Translations under genes and position numbers: made by a program
Shown here: in pieces, positions 22,906-34,020 of the stretch
Layout: every line of letters begins with the position of its first letter
Position numbering within the stretch: the first letter of the stretch is position 1
The notes under the pieces: generated by a model
Told to the model about the DNA's origin: nothing
The model's input: only the letters and a program-made list of their open reading frames with translations
The model's database searches: none
Source of the DNA: Palaemon carinicauda
Taxonomy: Eukaryota > Arthropoda > Malacostraca > Decapoda > Palaemonidae
Assembly: GCF_036898095.1 (NCBI RefSeq)
Contig: NC_090767.1
Coordinates: 26,529,097-26,593,096, forward strand
Length of the DNA stretch: 64,000 nt
Direction of reading: 5' to 3'

Positions 22906-23400
22906 TTTAGGTAAGCTACAACCCTTGTTGAAAAAGCAGTATGCTATAAACCCAAGAGCTCCAACAGGGAAAAATAGCCCTGTGAGGAAAGGGAACAAGG
23001 AAATAAACTACAAGTGAAGTAATGAAAAATTAAAATAAAATAGTTTAAGAACAGTAACAATAATGAAATAGAGTTTTCATTTATAAACTATAAAAATTAA
23101 AAAAAAGAAGAGGATGATAAATGAGATCGAATAGCGTGGCACGAGTGGAGACTAGAGAACAATGGTTTGATATTGGGAAAATCCAGTCTCGAGCCCAAGC
23201 AGGAAGATAAGAGTTCCTGGGTATGTTGATAGACATGGAAGAAGCTGGAAACTTCTCATCAGACGATTAAGTCGGCAAATTCAGGGAGATTGCGGAAACG
23301 TTCATGCACAGTCAAGAACTTCCAACTCGACTGTGACAAACTTTTCAAAGTTTTTGTGGCTCATTCTTTACGGTATTATGGTTGCTTATACATTAGGGTA
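22535..23400 (+). pseudogene. DIRS RT remnant split by a TAA-type retroposon
   Basis: 22539-22796 contains a catalytic-box relative YRDDWVILSSSEA, preceded by LAHSNEM, in the position of YLDDWLxLA of DIRS RT. After the inserted retroposon (22840-23165) the RT resumes with KSSLEPKQE and then, one frame over, EFLGMLID. This matches the segment 40-60 residues after the YLDD box in DIRS-1 and DIRS-2. Heavily decayed. Confidence 0.6.
22840..23165 (-). mobile_element. TAA-tailed dispersed retroposon, 5'-truncated copy
   Basis: An (ATT)n tract adjoins a conserved body (GCTACAACCCTTGTTGAAAA, CTCCAACAGGGAAAAATAGC) continuing to GAGAACAATGGTTTGAT. In the opposite orientation this is a body ending in a (TAA)n 3' tail. 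Related copies are at 24541, 26009, 29030, 37656, 52141, 54640 and 57610. Variable loss at the end away from the tail implies retroposition with 5' truncation, sense on the minus strand here. Confidence 0.75.
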
Positions 23401-24539
23401 TCAAACTTTTTATTTTTTACAGCAGTTGTTATACATTTTTAAAGCTTGCATATTTCAAGACTGGCTTTTTCCTGACAGACTGACAGCGCCCAATGCAATG
23501 TAGTTATTGTCAAGTATGTTAGTCCATTATAATTACATGTATATTGAGAATTAAAATTATGTAGTCCACTTTGCTGTCCAACCTCTCAGCTATTACCACT
23601 TATATAATTGTGGGATTTTTTTCTGTTGTACCTCGGATACTAAACGGCTCCAAGTGCCCAGGCAATAAGGGCCAAAATCATAAATCAAAACAGGTCTGTT
23701 AACAATATGTTGAGCAGTTTTAAATACATCTTAATAGTAGGAAAATGAGACGACATTCACTAAGATTGTAACTCGATCGTAGTGTGTGGTCAAAATATAT
23801 ATTTTCTAAAGTAATAGATGGTTTCGATATGCCCTGGGGTAGAGGTGTAAGAATACTACCATCTTACGGCCTGTGTGTCGTGGAAAACAACCGGTAGGAC
23901 AGCTGCTGACTTGCAATTTTGCTTTATAGTAAAAGGTTAGGCCCACTGCCAATAACTTTGGGAAATACGGCCTTGCAGTTGGACTACTAATTCAAAGGCT
24001 AGGCCCGCTGCTAATAACTGTGGTTGATGATTGCTTAGGGCATGCAATTGGGAAAACAATATTTAAGTATAAACCATGTCAGTTGCAGCAACGGACTCAT
24101 TGATGTAGGGATAAATGGGTTAAAGAAGAGTAAATGGCGTCGATGTTTTTAATTGTGAAAATAATGTTGCCTTAAATTGTTGTGGCACTAGTGGGAAAAT
24201 CCTTGCTCTCTCGTCTTTTTAACTAGCGTTCCCCGCTTATCGTAATACCTAGCAGACTCAAAAGCTGCTATATTTTACTGCCCGTTTTTCTATCTTGGCT
24301 AAGAGGAGGATGACAGACCTTATGTTAGTCTGTGATATCAGTGCTAAAGGCTTGTCTATCACTTGGCAGTTTCTGTTGGTTAAAGCTAAGGAAACTATTT
24401 AATTAGAATACCCAAAACTGAACATTATGATAAAATGAAATTTAGTAAAATTGGTCCTGAAGTGTGGTGGCAGCGATAGATTTTCAACTGAAATTGTCAT
24501 TGCATTTGTATCTTAGAGTATTGGAGTTGTTCTTACCAT

Positions 24540-24540
<1 letters not shown>
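23401..24540. other. No gene recognised
   Basis: Moderately AT-rich sequence. A diverged tandem pair lies at 23934-24020 (GGTTAGGCCCACTGCCAATA and GGCTAGGCCCGCTGCTAATA, about 65 bp apart). I see no coding or structural feature beyond this. Confidence 0.4.
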
Positions 24541-24604
<64 letters not shown>

Positions 24605-24690
24605 TAGCCAAGTTACAACCCTAGTTGGAAAAGCAAGATGCTATAAACCCAAGGGCTCCAACAGGGAAAAATAGCCCAGTAAGGAAAGCT
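24541..24690 (-). mobile_element. TAA-tailed dispersed retroposon, short copy
   Basis: An (ATT)n tract at 24541-24604, then the conserved body (AGTTACAACCCTAGTTGGAA, AGGGCTCCAACAGGGAAAAA), ending near 24690. The body is about 85 bp, a strongly 5'-truncated member of the family. Confidence 0.8.
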
Positions 24691-24891
24691 TTTTAAAATC
24701 AGTGGTAACTTTTTAAGAATGCTTTCTTCTCAGTTTATGGTTATATTTATTCCTATTCTATATGTTTGTTTATTTAGAGTTTCATAAAACCTTTTATTTT
24801 TTATTAGTTTAGTTTGATCTGTAAGAATGAAAGGCTAAAATGCCTATTGTAATACAATCTTGGCATAGAAATTAAAACTTAACATTTTCTT

Positions 24892-25095
24892 TCAGGAGGT
24901 GACTGCTGGTGATTTTTAAACTCCTCGACCATCTACGATGAAAACATGGAGAGGGTGGTCTGTGGCACCTTATCAGTACCAACCAAACTTGGCCGAGTCC
25001 CTCGTCAGGCAGGGAGGAACTATGAGAGAAAATATCTTTTTTTTTTTTTTTTTGTCGGCTGCCTCCCAAAAAGGGAAAGTGCAATGGTAGTTAGA
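24892..25095 (+). mobile_element. RTE-like LINE 3' end, 5'-truncated copy
   Basis: Matches the 3' UTR at 856-1112: GTCTGTGGCACCTTATCAGT, GGCCGAGTCCCTCGTCAGGC, a T-run and GTCGGCTGCCTCCCAAAAAG. Only the 3' terminal 200 bp is present. Confidence 0.7.
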
Positions 25096-26170
25096 GTGAT
25101 TTTAAAAGAAGACTCTTGCATTGAAGGAGACCAGGTGAATCCTCCGTTTCTGTAGAGAGTTGATCATAAAAAGTACCTTGATTTTTAAAAAATGTCAAGG
25201 TATTATTAAAATTATTAGATTTTTTTAAAGGGCTTAGATCACAGGCTAAAATGCCACTTGCACAAACTGCGCAGCCTCTACAATGTTTACAACTCTTTCA
25301 GAAAGATCAAATCACTGGCAGCCTCTTATATTGAATAGGGAACACTGTTGTCACGGGATACTGTTAGTTAATTTTATATCTTTTCTGAAGACAACCATTT
25401 TCTTAATTAGAAATTCACGGAAATTTATCTTTGAGTTTTTAACACTCCCAAACTTTGTAGTGTTTCCATGTATGAATGTGATAGTAGAAATAAAAATTGA
25501 AGGATTTATGTAAGTTCATTAAACTAAGATTTGATCAGTATATGATGTGTGTTTACAATATTGTGCATACCTAGTGGTAGTTATCCTGACGTGTGTTTAC
25601 AAAAACTCAATAAGATACTTGTAATGTGAATCTAGAAGTGATAGTATTTGATGGTAAATATAAAAATGCATTGTAAGCATCCTATGAAGTACCTAACATT
25701 TAATTTCAGATTTTGTAGTTAAGAGACAGTAGATAACCTTGAGAGCCAGGCCATGTGACAATGTTGATTGTTGTCAATTTCTAGATCTGTTTTGGTGAAG
25801 AAGGTTGGGAAAAAACCGAGTATCCCGTATAAACAAAGATAAAATATTGGTCAAATTAGTAGATATAAGTATTTATTTTTCAAAGTCTTATTTTCTATAA
25901 TAATCTGAGAATGCTTGATTTTGTTTCATACGTGAATGCAAACCATTGAATTCAGCGAACCTGGTATTACTCTATTGGGAGCATGAACAGGTAAGATGTT
26001 GCTCCCATAGGGGTTCTCTAGAGGTGGTATCTCAACGGGTGGCTTGTGCCCTGGCCATCCTACTACCTATTATTATCAGGGTGGGTGATCGCCAACCGAT
26101 GCACGATCACAACTGCTTCCCTAGATGGGTGCAACCGCGAAGAGCTTTCTTCGGAGACGGCCATTTCAAC
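25096..26170. other. No gene recognised; short retroposon scrap
   Basis: AT-rich unassigned DNA. The only recognisable piece is at about 26009-26080 (GGTATCTCAACGGGTGGCTT), matching the far end of the TAA-tailed retroposon family as seen at 37660-37700. Confidence 0.5.
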
Positions 26171-26176
26171 TTTTAA

Positions 26177-26478
26177 CCCTTTTACCCCCAGGCTATTTGG
26201 AAATTTCCAACCCTTTACCCCCATGGGTTATTTTTTTTCCCAGCACATTTTGCAGTATATATTCTTTAAATTGCTCTAACAGCCTTAATTTTTGTCATAG
26301 AGATGTCAGGTTGGTATCATTCTCTTGGAAAATACCTGAAGTTTCTCAAAAAATTATCAAAAATATGCAAAAAAAATTTTAAATAGCATTTTTTTGCAAG
26401 GACATACCTGTACGTCCATTGGGGGTAAAGGGATGAGTTTTGTGAAACGTACCAGTACGTCCTTTGGGGGTAAAAGGG
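26177..26478. mobile_element. piggyBac-like MITE, 302 bp, TTAA target
   Basis: It begins CCCTTTTACCCCCA and ends TGGGGGTAAAAGGG, giving 14-bp perfect TIRs. It is flanked on each side by TTAA (26173-26176 and 26479-26482). CCC/GGG ends with a TTAA target are the piggyBac signature. Subterminal copies of the TIR core occur at 26211 and 26418, and GTACGTCC repeats near the right end. No transposase, so non-autonomous. Confidence 0.88.
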
Positions 26479-27185
26479 TTAACAAGGTGCTTGTAGTTGC
26501 TGGTGGGTGGAGGGTAAGTCCCTCCTACTCACCAGGTAGATGAACCCTCATTTGGAGTTTGGCCACAGCTCAGTGCACATGTGCTACTCTGCTGTCTCTT
26601 AATCTAGCTATTTAAATCTTTTGCTTTTTCCTTTAGACTGAATATATATGCTGGGAGATAGTCATTGTTCCTACTTAGATACAAATCCTTGTTAATTATA
26701 AGGGGCTTACTCCTAAATCATTTTGCTACAATCAGAAAGAAAGAATTATCGGGACGCTGGTAACATAGTATGGTTATCAGCGTGGGGCAGTTCACCTGTC
26801 TCAGAGAGGCACTCTTCGCCTGGTTGACACACTGAATAGACATATACTGCGATCACTCTCCACGCTGTGTTGTTGTGCCTAACCTTTGTGCCTTTCCTTT
26901 CCTTTCCTTGTTTGCTTGTGAATTATGAGTAGTGGTCAAGGTATCATGCGTACGTCTCTCGGTCTTGAAGGGTGTCCTTTATGAGCCAGGGCAAGGTGGG
27001 TCCCCATCCTTTGTGTCTGAGTTACCATGGTAAGCAGTGCTCTTTTTCTTCACCTCGTAATTTTTGCAGGGAGTAGCTGCCCTCCTTGTGGGAGAATATG
27101 GTGCTTGTTGTAAGAAAACCAAGAGAGATCGGTCTCCTCCTGCTTCTTCCTTTCATGAGAGCAATAAGCAAAAACCTATTACAGG
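26479..27185 (+). other. Possible retroelement leader or gag start
   Basis: From 26925, ATGAGTAGTGGTCAAGG opens a short reading frame with CPL-type spacing. A 40-nt GTAAGCAGTG to TTTTTGCAG segment at about 27030-27069 looks like a tiny intron between ACCATG and GGAGTAGC. Downstream frames encode KKTKRDRSPPASS. I suspect a retroelement gag 5' end, but no diagnostic motif is visible. Confidence 0.25.
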
Positions 27186-27338
27186 GTGAAAAAAAAAGAA
27201 AAAAAAACGGTCATCACCAAAAAACTAATAACTTCCAAAATTTTGTTTAGATCGAAACAAAACTTTAGCTACATTAGGTCAAGCCTGTGTAGCAGACATC
27301 TCCAAAGTTTCAAGTCTGTACAACAAAAACTCTTTGTT

Positions 27339-27560
27339 TCATTGGCTCTCCAAAATGTGCTCCAAATGAGCTCCCCGGCGCTGCAGGCACATTTGGATCC
27401 GGCGGGCAAAGTTCTCGATGACCCCCCCGCATTCCTCCCTTGGGATCACTCTTATTGCTGCTGTGATTGCTGCCTTCAGGTCAGGGATAGTCTGGGGGTT
27501 GTTTCCATATACCCTGTCCAAACAAGTCTGTGCGACGGCGAAGTCAGGAGCTTTGAATCA
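27339..27560 (-). pseudogene. Tc1/mariner-superfamily transposase C-terminal fragment, inverted
   Basis: The minus strand encodes VYGNNPQTIPDLKAAI followed by a basic RRIQMCLQRRGAHLEHILE end. This matches the C-terminus of IS630/Tc1-type transposases found in arthropod genomes. It faces away from the central transposase part at 27572, so the element has been internally inverted. Confidence 0.65.
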
Positions 27561-27571
27561 ATCGGGAGTCC

Positions 27572-28045
27572 GTGCGGAGAATTTTGAACGCAGATCTCCA
27601 CCTGTATCCTTACAGGACACAGATTAAACACAAGCTTACACATGATGACATGAGGAAGCGAGTGATCGTGTGGTTTTGCGACAAGGTTGACGCTGTGCCA
27701 GACTTCCTTGACAATGTCTGGTTTTCGGACGAGGCACATTTTCTGTTGTCAGGTCACGTGAACTCGAAGAACAATATCTTCAGGGGTAGCACACCCCCTG
27801 AGCACTGTCTGCAAAGGCCATTACACTCGAAGTGCACTGCCTGGGTCGCCATCTCCAAACATAGCATCATTGGCCCACTCTGGTTCGAGGACGACAACGA
27901 GCGGTCTGTGACAATCAACACCGAGCGATTTGTCCAGGTGCTTGGCAAGTTCTGGACAGCACTTGGTCGACGGAGAGGAGTCGTCAGGGTCCTCCAGTGG
28001 TTCCAGCAGGATGGTGCCACCCTTCACATTTCAAACGAATCATTA
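27572..28045 (+). pseudogene. Tc1/mariner-superfamily transposase, central catalytic fragment
   Basis: DDE-type transposase. First catalytic Asp in WFSDEAHF (residue 53 of the frame) and second in WFQQDGATLH (residue 147). The third acidic residue and the helix-turn-helix N-terminus are missing. The frame ends where the palindrome at 28060 begins. A stop-free 470 bp suggests fairly recent loss. Confidence 0.8.
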
Positions 28046-28059
28046 GCATGGCTACAGCA

Positions 28060-28712
28060 GTGTAAAAGACCAGCTGCTGATAGACAAAATAGTAATGAAG
28101 AATAGCAAGAGAAGGAAGAGCAACCTGAGCCAAATTTGGCATGGATAGACTGCAAGAAAGCATACGACATGATACCACATTCATGACTGATAGAATGCTT
28201 TAAGATACATACATACATACATATACCAAGACACTTCCCCCAATTTTTGGGGGTAGCCGACATCAACAAATGAAACAAAACAAAAAGGGGACCTCTACTC
28301 TCTACGTTCCTCCCAGACTGACAAGGGACTCAACCAAGTTCAGCTGGTACTGCTAGGGTGCCACAGCCCACCCTCCCCCGTTATAGGATAACGGGGGAGG
28401 GTGGGCTGTGGCACCCTAGCAGTACCAGCTGAACTTGGTTGAGTCCCTTGTCAGTCTGGGAGGAACGTAGAGAGTAGAGGTCCCCTTTTTGTTTTGTTAA
28501 ATTTTTTGATGTCGGCTACCCCCAAAAATTGGGGGAAGTGTCTTGGTATATGTATGTATGTATGTATCTTAAAGCATTCTATCAGTCATGAATGTGGTAT
28601 CATGACGAATGCTTTCTTGCAGTCTATCCATGCCAAACTTGGCTCAGGTTGCTCTTCCTTCTCTTGCTATTCTTCATTACTATTTTGTCTATTAGCAGTT
28701 GGTCTTTTACAC
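28060..28712. repeat. Large near-perfect palindrome, 325-bp arms, 3-nt centre
   Basis: The left arm 28060-28384 is the reverse complement of 28388-28712. The centre reads CGTTAT-AGG-ATAACG. Each arm consists of a fragment of LINE-Y RT (outer) and an RTE-like LINE 3' end with (GTAT)n tail (inner). The right arm continues naturally into LINE-Y. The left arm stops abruptly at the Tc1-like fragment, so the left arm is the added, inverted copy. Confidence 0.9.
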
Positions 28713-29030
28713 TTCTGCATTTCCCTCTGCATCCTTTTTGCTGGGGAGGGTGTTTGTTTCCTCCAGGTAGATCTTCAGCCTTTCGCTGACGATGCTTGTT
28801 AGCAGCTTCCACATTATTGGAAGGCAGGTCATTGGGCTATAGTTGATTTCTATGTTACCTTTATTTGTCTTTTTAAATTAGACAAGTCCTTCGTGTGGTC
28901 ATCCATTCAGGTGCTTGGTGATTTCGAGTTGTGTTGGAGTTGTTTTGTCATTCTTGTATGTAAAGCTTTGAAGTTTTTAAGCCAGTAACCATGAACTTTA
29001 TCAGGGCCTTGGGGTCTCCAGTTTGGAGTC
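28566..29030 (-). pseudogene. LINE-Y reverse transcriptase fragment
   Basis: Minus-strand reading: RT region-0 motif GPDKVHGYWLKNFKAL (about 28935-29010), then frameshifted RT with KDQLLIDKIVMKNSKRR (about 28625-28700) and, near 28575-28620, sequence matching DCKKAYDMIPHS in the left palindrome arm. These are typical of non-LTR RT fingers and palm. Several stops and frameshifts. Confidence 0.7.
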
Positions 29031-29200
29031 GGGGAAAATAGCCCAGAGAGGAAAGGAAATAAACTATGAGAATTAGTGAACAATTTCAAAAAATATCTTG
29101 ACAATAACATTAAAATAGATCTTTCATTTATACACTTGACTATAAAAAAGTGACTTATGTCAGCCTGTTTAACATGAAAACATTCGCTACTAGTTTGAAC
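29030..29200 (-). mobile_element. TAA-retroposon family internal scrap
   Basis: GGAAAATAGCCCAGAGAGGA and the following AT-rich stretch match the middle of the family body (compare 22970-23110). The tail is missing. Confidence 0.5.
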
Positions 29201-29689
29201 TATTGAAGTTCCTCCAATTCAACTACGTGATTACGAAAATTATTCTACAACTTGGTCATTGCTGCAATATAACTTCTAGAAAATGTGCAACTTTTTATCA
29301 TGTCATTGGATATTTTCAACATACTGAATGTGGGAATGGAATGAATGAGTCTTCCCTCTCCCCCCTATCTGATCTCTCAACTGGGTGTACCAACAATGAA
29401 GAGACCCTTATTCGGCTAAGAATTTCCTTGTGACATTTATTTGTAAGTTAGAACAATTCTGCAATACAACGCCTTTTTGTTCTAACCTTGTCGAGTCTAC
29501 TTATAATTTATTGTGCCAAATAGACACCTGTCAGACTACAGAGACTTGCTCCCACCTGAGGAAGATTCTTTATGAATGATGGGGATTTTTATCTGGCAGC
29601 TTGATCCATTCCGTGTGTGTTACTCATACGTTAACTTGGGCAGACTTTTCTATTCCAAACTCCATCTTGATGTTTTTTAAACGGATTTT

Positions 29690-30060
29690 GAGCGAAGTGA
29701 AAATCTATTTTTGGGTGAGGTAGCCATGTCGTCCTGATGGATGTTCCTTCGAAGGTAGCTTCCTAGGTTGCCTTTCAAACACTGGGGTGAACACTGGTGA
29801 CTGAGTCGCCAGTGTTTGGGGCACCAGTTGGAATGTGGTGGGTGATTGTGCCACCGTCTGGGACACCGTGGCCATGGGAAGCTGTTGCTGTTGCTTAGGC
29901 CGAGAGGGCACTTTAGGTCGTTTTGGTCTATTCTTCGGCTGGGGACCCTCGTCAACTGAAGATTTCCTTTTAGAGGACAAGCCCCATTTAGAAAGAAGGT
30001 TTCTGTTTTCAGTGGCGACAATTTGTATTTTTTCGGGTGCCTTTCTTTCACTGGCTCTTT
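29690..30060 (-). pseudogene. Diverged DIRS-like end plus gag fragment
   Basis: 29688-29720 (CGGATTTTGAGCGAAGTGAA, then AATCTATTTTTGGG) resembles the outer end of DIRS-3 (GGGATTTTGACGAAGGAAAA). Minus-strand ORFs at 29677-30051 and 29705-29980 are basic and Gln/Pro-rich, with SSKRKSS near the start, comparable to SSKRKF of DIRS-3 gag. It is probably a fragment of a second DIRS family. Confidence 0.5.
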
Positions 30061-30061
30061 T

Positions 30062-30672
30062 GGAACATTTTTTAAAAGTGTAGGGTTATCTCTTCCTCTA
30101 GTTCTATAATCTCTCTTGGATGAATGTCATCTGGACATGGTGCCTTAGACTTATCAAATCCCTTTATTTCCTTTTTAGCATCTATCATAAAAGTGATTCT
30201 CTTTATTGGTTGGGGCCCATCATATTTGATAGCTCTTTCAGGGAGGGTCGTCGATTCTTCCCTAGTGAGTACGCTAGTGAAACATGCATTCGTAGGTTCA
30301 GCTTTTTACAAATCATTTATAAGGTTATTCTCTGAATCTCTTAATGAGCTAATTTTATTTTTAATTGGTTTTCTACTGTTTATATATGCAAACAATTCCT
30401 TTTTTCTTTATTAATCTTGGCATTTCTTAAAATGTTTACATTTCTGCTTACCTTTTTGTGTTCGGCTATTGCTCAAATTGAGGGCTGTGGACCCATTGAT
30501 TTATGTTTCCTGTCTCTTGTTGCATTGGCTATTTCTCTGTTGAACCAGTTGGGCTGTGGAGTTCCATTTGGTATAATTTTTCTATGTAGTATTCACTTAG
30601 CCCTATTTTCTACAAAGGAGTCCCATTGCATATCTATGTTCCTTTTTCATCGGATTCTAAATTCTTGGTTTT
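30062..30672 (-). pseudogene. LINE-X (CR1-like) RT N-part
   Basis: The minus strand encodes DKSKAPCPDDIHPRE at about 30100-30150. This matches the conserved non-LTR SPGPDGIHPR motif, preceded by linker sequence with Lys/Arg-rich helices. It is part of the same minus-strand LINE as the endonuclease at 34645-35220 and ORF1 at 37364-38960, separated by insertions. Stops and frameshifts throughout. Confidence 0.65.
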
Positions 30673-30842
30673 TCCTTCAGTTGCATCCAGCTACTTTGTC
30701 TTTAGTCTAGTTTCCTTGTCCTTCAGTTGCATCCAGCTACTTTGTCTTTAGTCTAGTTTCCTTGTCCTTCAGTTGCATCCAGCTACTTTGTCTTTAGTCT
30801 AGTTTTCTTGTCCTTCAGTTGCATCCAGCTATTTTGTCTTAA
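30673..30842. repeat. 46-bp minisatellite, left portion
   Basis: Nearly four tandem copies of a 46-bp unit starting TCCTTCAGTTGCATCCAGCT and ending TAGTCTAGTTTCCTTG. The array is interrupted at a TTAA by the element at 30843. Confidence 0.9.
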
Positions 30843-33800
30843 CCCTGGATAGGTACGGTGGGTCGTTTGCGACCCCGAGCGTCAAAAAAAAACAGGTTTT
30901 TCTCACGTGACTCACCCCCGTGACTGGATTTGTGGGTGATCGACCTGCAGGAGGTGTCTCCCCTACACGCTCTAGTAGTGTCCAGATGTGCATTGCTGTA
31001 GCTGTACTCCTTCCCCGATTTCTGAGACGCGTCGGGGTCGTTCGCGTCCGAGTTTACCCTTCTAGGGTAGTTTGCATAATTATCAAAGTTATTACGTATT
31101 ATGAAATTGTCGTAGAATGGTGCAACTTGTATAGGTTATCAGTTGTGGAAAGTCTTTGTGGATTGTTTGGCTACCATGTGCATGTTTTTTTTTTTAGTTA
31201 AAATGTCGTTCATCACCACGAGGACCATTTTACCGCGAGTGCCCCTTTTTCATTTTTTTTCATTTTTTTGCCAAGTCATTTTTCCGTAAGATATTGCCAA
31301 ATAGTGTCGTAAAACTTTTGCTTGTTTAGTGTTGGAAAGTGTGTCTAGATGATCTGGCTACCCATGCATGACTTTGTTTTTGTCAGATACGACGTAGTTA
31401 TTGGTATATTGGGTATTTAACTGCGGTTACCAATTTCTGTTTTTTTTTCAATATTTGTAAAAATTACTACGTAGTAAGGAATTGCCGTATATTATTCATT
31501 TTTTTTCATGTTTATGTGTTAGAAAGTGTGCCTTGATGGTTGGGCTAACACGTGCATGTCTTTTTTTTTATCTGAGATGTCGTATATTAGAATGTCGGGC
31601 ATTTTACCGCGAGTGTCCCTTTTTCATTTTTTTTCATTTTTTTGCCAAGTCATTTTTCCGTAAGATATTGCGAAATAGTGTCGTAAAACCTTTGCTTTTT
31701 TAGTGTTGGAAAGTGTGTCTAGATGATCTGGCTACCCATGCATGACTTTGTTTTTGTCAGATACGACGTAGTTATTGGTATATTGGGTATTTAACTGCGG
31801 TTACCAATTTCTGTTTTTTTTTCAATATTTGTAAAAATTACTACGTAGTAAGGAATTGCCGTATATTATTCATTTTTTTTTCATGTTTATGTGTTAGAAA
31901 GTGTGCCTTGATGGTTGGGCTAACACGTGCATGTCTTTTTTTTTATCTGAGATGCCGTATATTAGAATGTTGGGCATTTTTCCGCGAGTGCCCCTTATTA
32001 TTTGTTTTGCATTTTTTTGCTTAGTCATGTTACCGTAAGGAATTGGCAAGTAGTGTCGCAAAACTTATATTTTTATAGTGTTGGAAAGTGTTTCTAGATG
32101 ATCTGGCTACCCATGCCTATTTTTTTTTTAGCCAGATATGGCGTATATATAAGTATATGTTCGATTTTCCTGTGATTGCCATTTTTTCGTTTTTTCCCAT
32201 TTCTTTCAAAATTACTACGTACTAAGGAACTATCACAGAGTAATATTTCATTTATATGTTTATTTGTCGGAAAATGTGCCTTGATGGTTTGCCTAGCACG
32301 TGGCTGAAATTTTTTTTTTCTGAAATGCCGTATATTAGAATGGCCATTTTTCCACGAGTGTCCCTTTTTATTTGTTTTGCATTTTTTTGCTTAGTCATGT
32401 TACCGTAAGGAATTGGCAAGTAGTGTCGCAAAACTTATAATTTTATAGTGTTGGAAAGTGTTTCTAGATGATCTGGCTACCCATGCCTATCTTCTTTTTT
32501 TAGCCAGATATGGCGTATATATAGGTATGTGTTCGATTTTCCTGTGATTGCCATTTTTTCGTTTTTTCCCATTTCTTTCAAAATTACTACGTACTAAGGA
32601 ACTATCACAGAGTAATTATTCATTTAGATGTTTATTTGTCGGAAAATGTGCCTTGATGGTTTGCCTAGCACGTGGCTGAATTCTTTTTTTCTGAAATGCT
32701 GTATATTAGAATGTTAGCCATTTTTCCTCGAGTGCCCCTTTTTATTTGTTTTGCATTTTTTTGCTTAGTCATGTTACCGTAAGGAATTGGCAAGTAGTGT
32801 CGCAAAACTTATATTTTTATAGTGTTGGAAAGTGTTTCTAGATGATTCGGCTACCCATGCCTATCTTTTTTTTAGCCAGATATGGCGTATATATGGGTAT
32901 GTGTTCGATTTTCCGGTGATTGCCATTTTTTCGTTTTTTCCCAATTCTTTCAAAATTACTACGTACTAAGGAACTATCACAGAGTAATGATTCCTCTAGA
33001 TGTTTATTTGTCGGAAAATTTTTTTTACTTTTTTTTTGATTGAATATCATCAAATTTTTTTAGCTAAAATATTGTTTTACATTTTTTTTTTCGATTTTAT
33101 TTCCCTTCAAAAAAATTTTTTTGGGTCAGAATTTTAATTTTATATTCGTAAAATAATCGACAATTATCCAGCAACCCACCATACAATTTTTATGCATATC
33201 CAATAATAATTAGATTAGTAAATAACACCTTGAAATTGACATACCCTTCCTACATTTCAAGTGGCAGATTAGGGAGTCTGAGTCAGTGTGGTTGGCGGCC
33301 ATTTTGTGGACATATCCGAAGCGTAAGCTGCCCTATCTATATATATTCTAGTTCCCTATAGAATTTGTGATATTTTGGTATATTTTTACCTGCATAAATA
33401 TCATATTATATATTAAATATATGTATTTTTTTACGGAATTTCTAAGTACTCAAAAAATTACCTTTAGATATGGCCCCTGATATAAATGTAATTTACAAAA
33501 TAATGAAGATTTTTTTACATATTTCTATTTTAGGATAACATATGTTTATTCCCTAAAAAAATTAGCCACTTCCTATTTCATTTGGGTACCCAAAAAAATT
33601 CATGAAATTTGGACAAATTTTTTTGGCCAAAAAAAGTTACCCTTTTTTTCTCATTTCAGATCTTCACCTCCATGGGTCTGACTTCATCCAAAATACATCA
33701 AGATGTGTCCTAAACATTCAAGAATCAATTCCTAAAAGGATTTGTGTATATATGTATAAACTTTTTTTTTATGAATTTTTATGTCAGGTCTTTTTTTTTT

Positions 33801-34020
33801 TCTACTTAATTTTTTAAAATATTTATAATAAATAGTTTTTCTGCAGATGAGTAGTATTTATCTATACAGTTGTTTTAAGCATTCATTGAAGTTTTTTTTG
33901 GCAAAAGAAAAAAGGAGGTTACTGCAAAAACTGATTTTTCAAGAATTTTTTTTGGCGTCGGGGTCGTTCGCGTCCGAGTATACCCTTAAAGGGGTGTCCG
34001 AGGACCGTACCTATCCAGGG
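30843..34020. mobile_element. piggyBac-like element carrying its own satellite array (3178 bp)
   Basis: The left end CCCTGGATAGGTACGGT and right end ACCGTACCTATCCAGGG are inverted repeats flanked by TTAA (30839-30842 and 34021-34024). Subterminal GTCGGGGTCGTTCGCGTCCG occurs near the left end (31033) and in the same orientation near the right end (33956). No transposase ORF was found. Most of 31080-33020 is a tandem array. The rest is AT-rich with T-runs. Confidence 0.85.
31080..33020. repeat. 373-bp dimeric tandem repeat inside the piggyBac-like element
   Basis: The marker GTGTTGGAAAGTGT recurs near 31330, 31702, 32078, 32448 and 32822, a period of about 373 bp. Midway (for example 31517) lies the related GTGTTAGAAAGTGTGCCTTG, so each unit is two diverged halves of about 186 bp. 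Five dimers plus partial ends. Confidence 0.85.
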
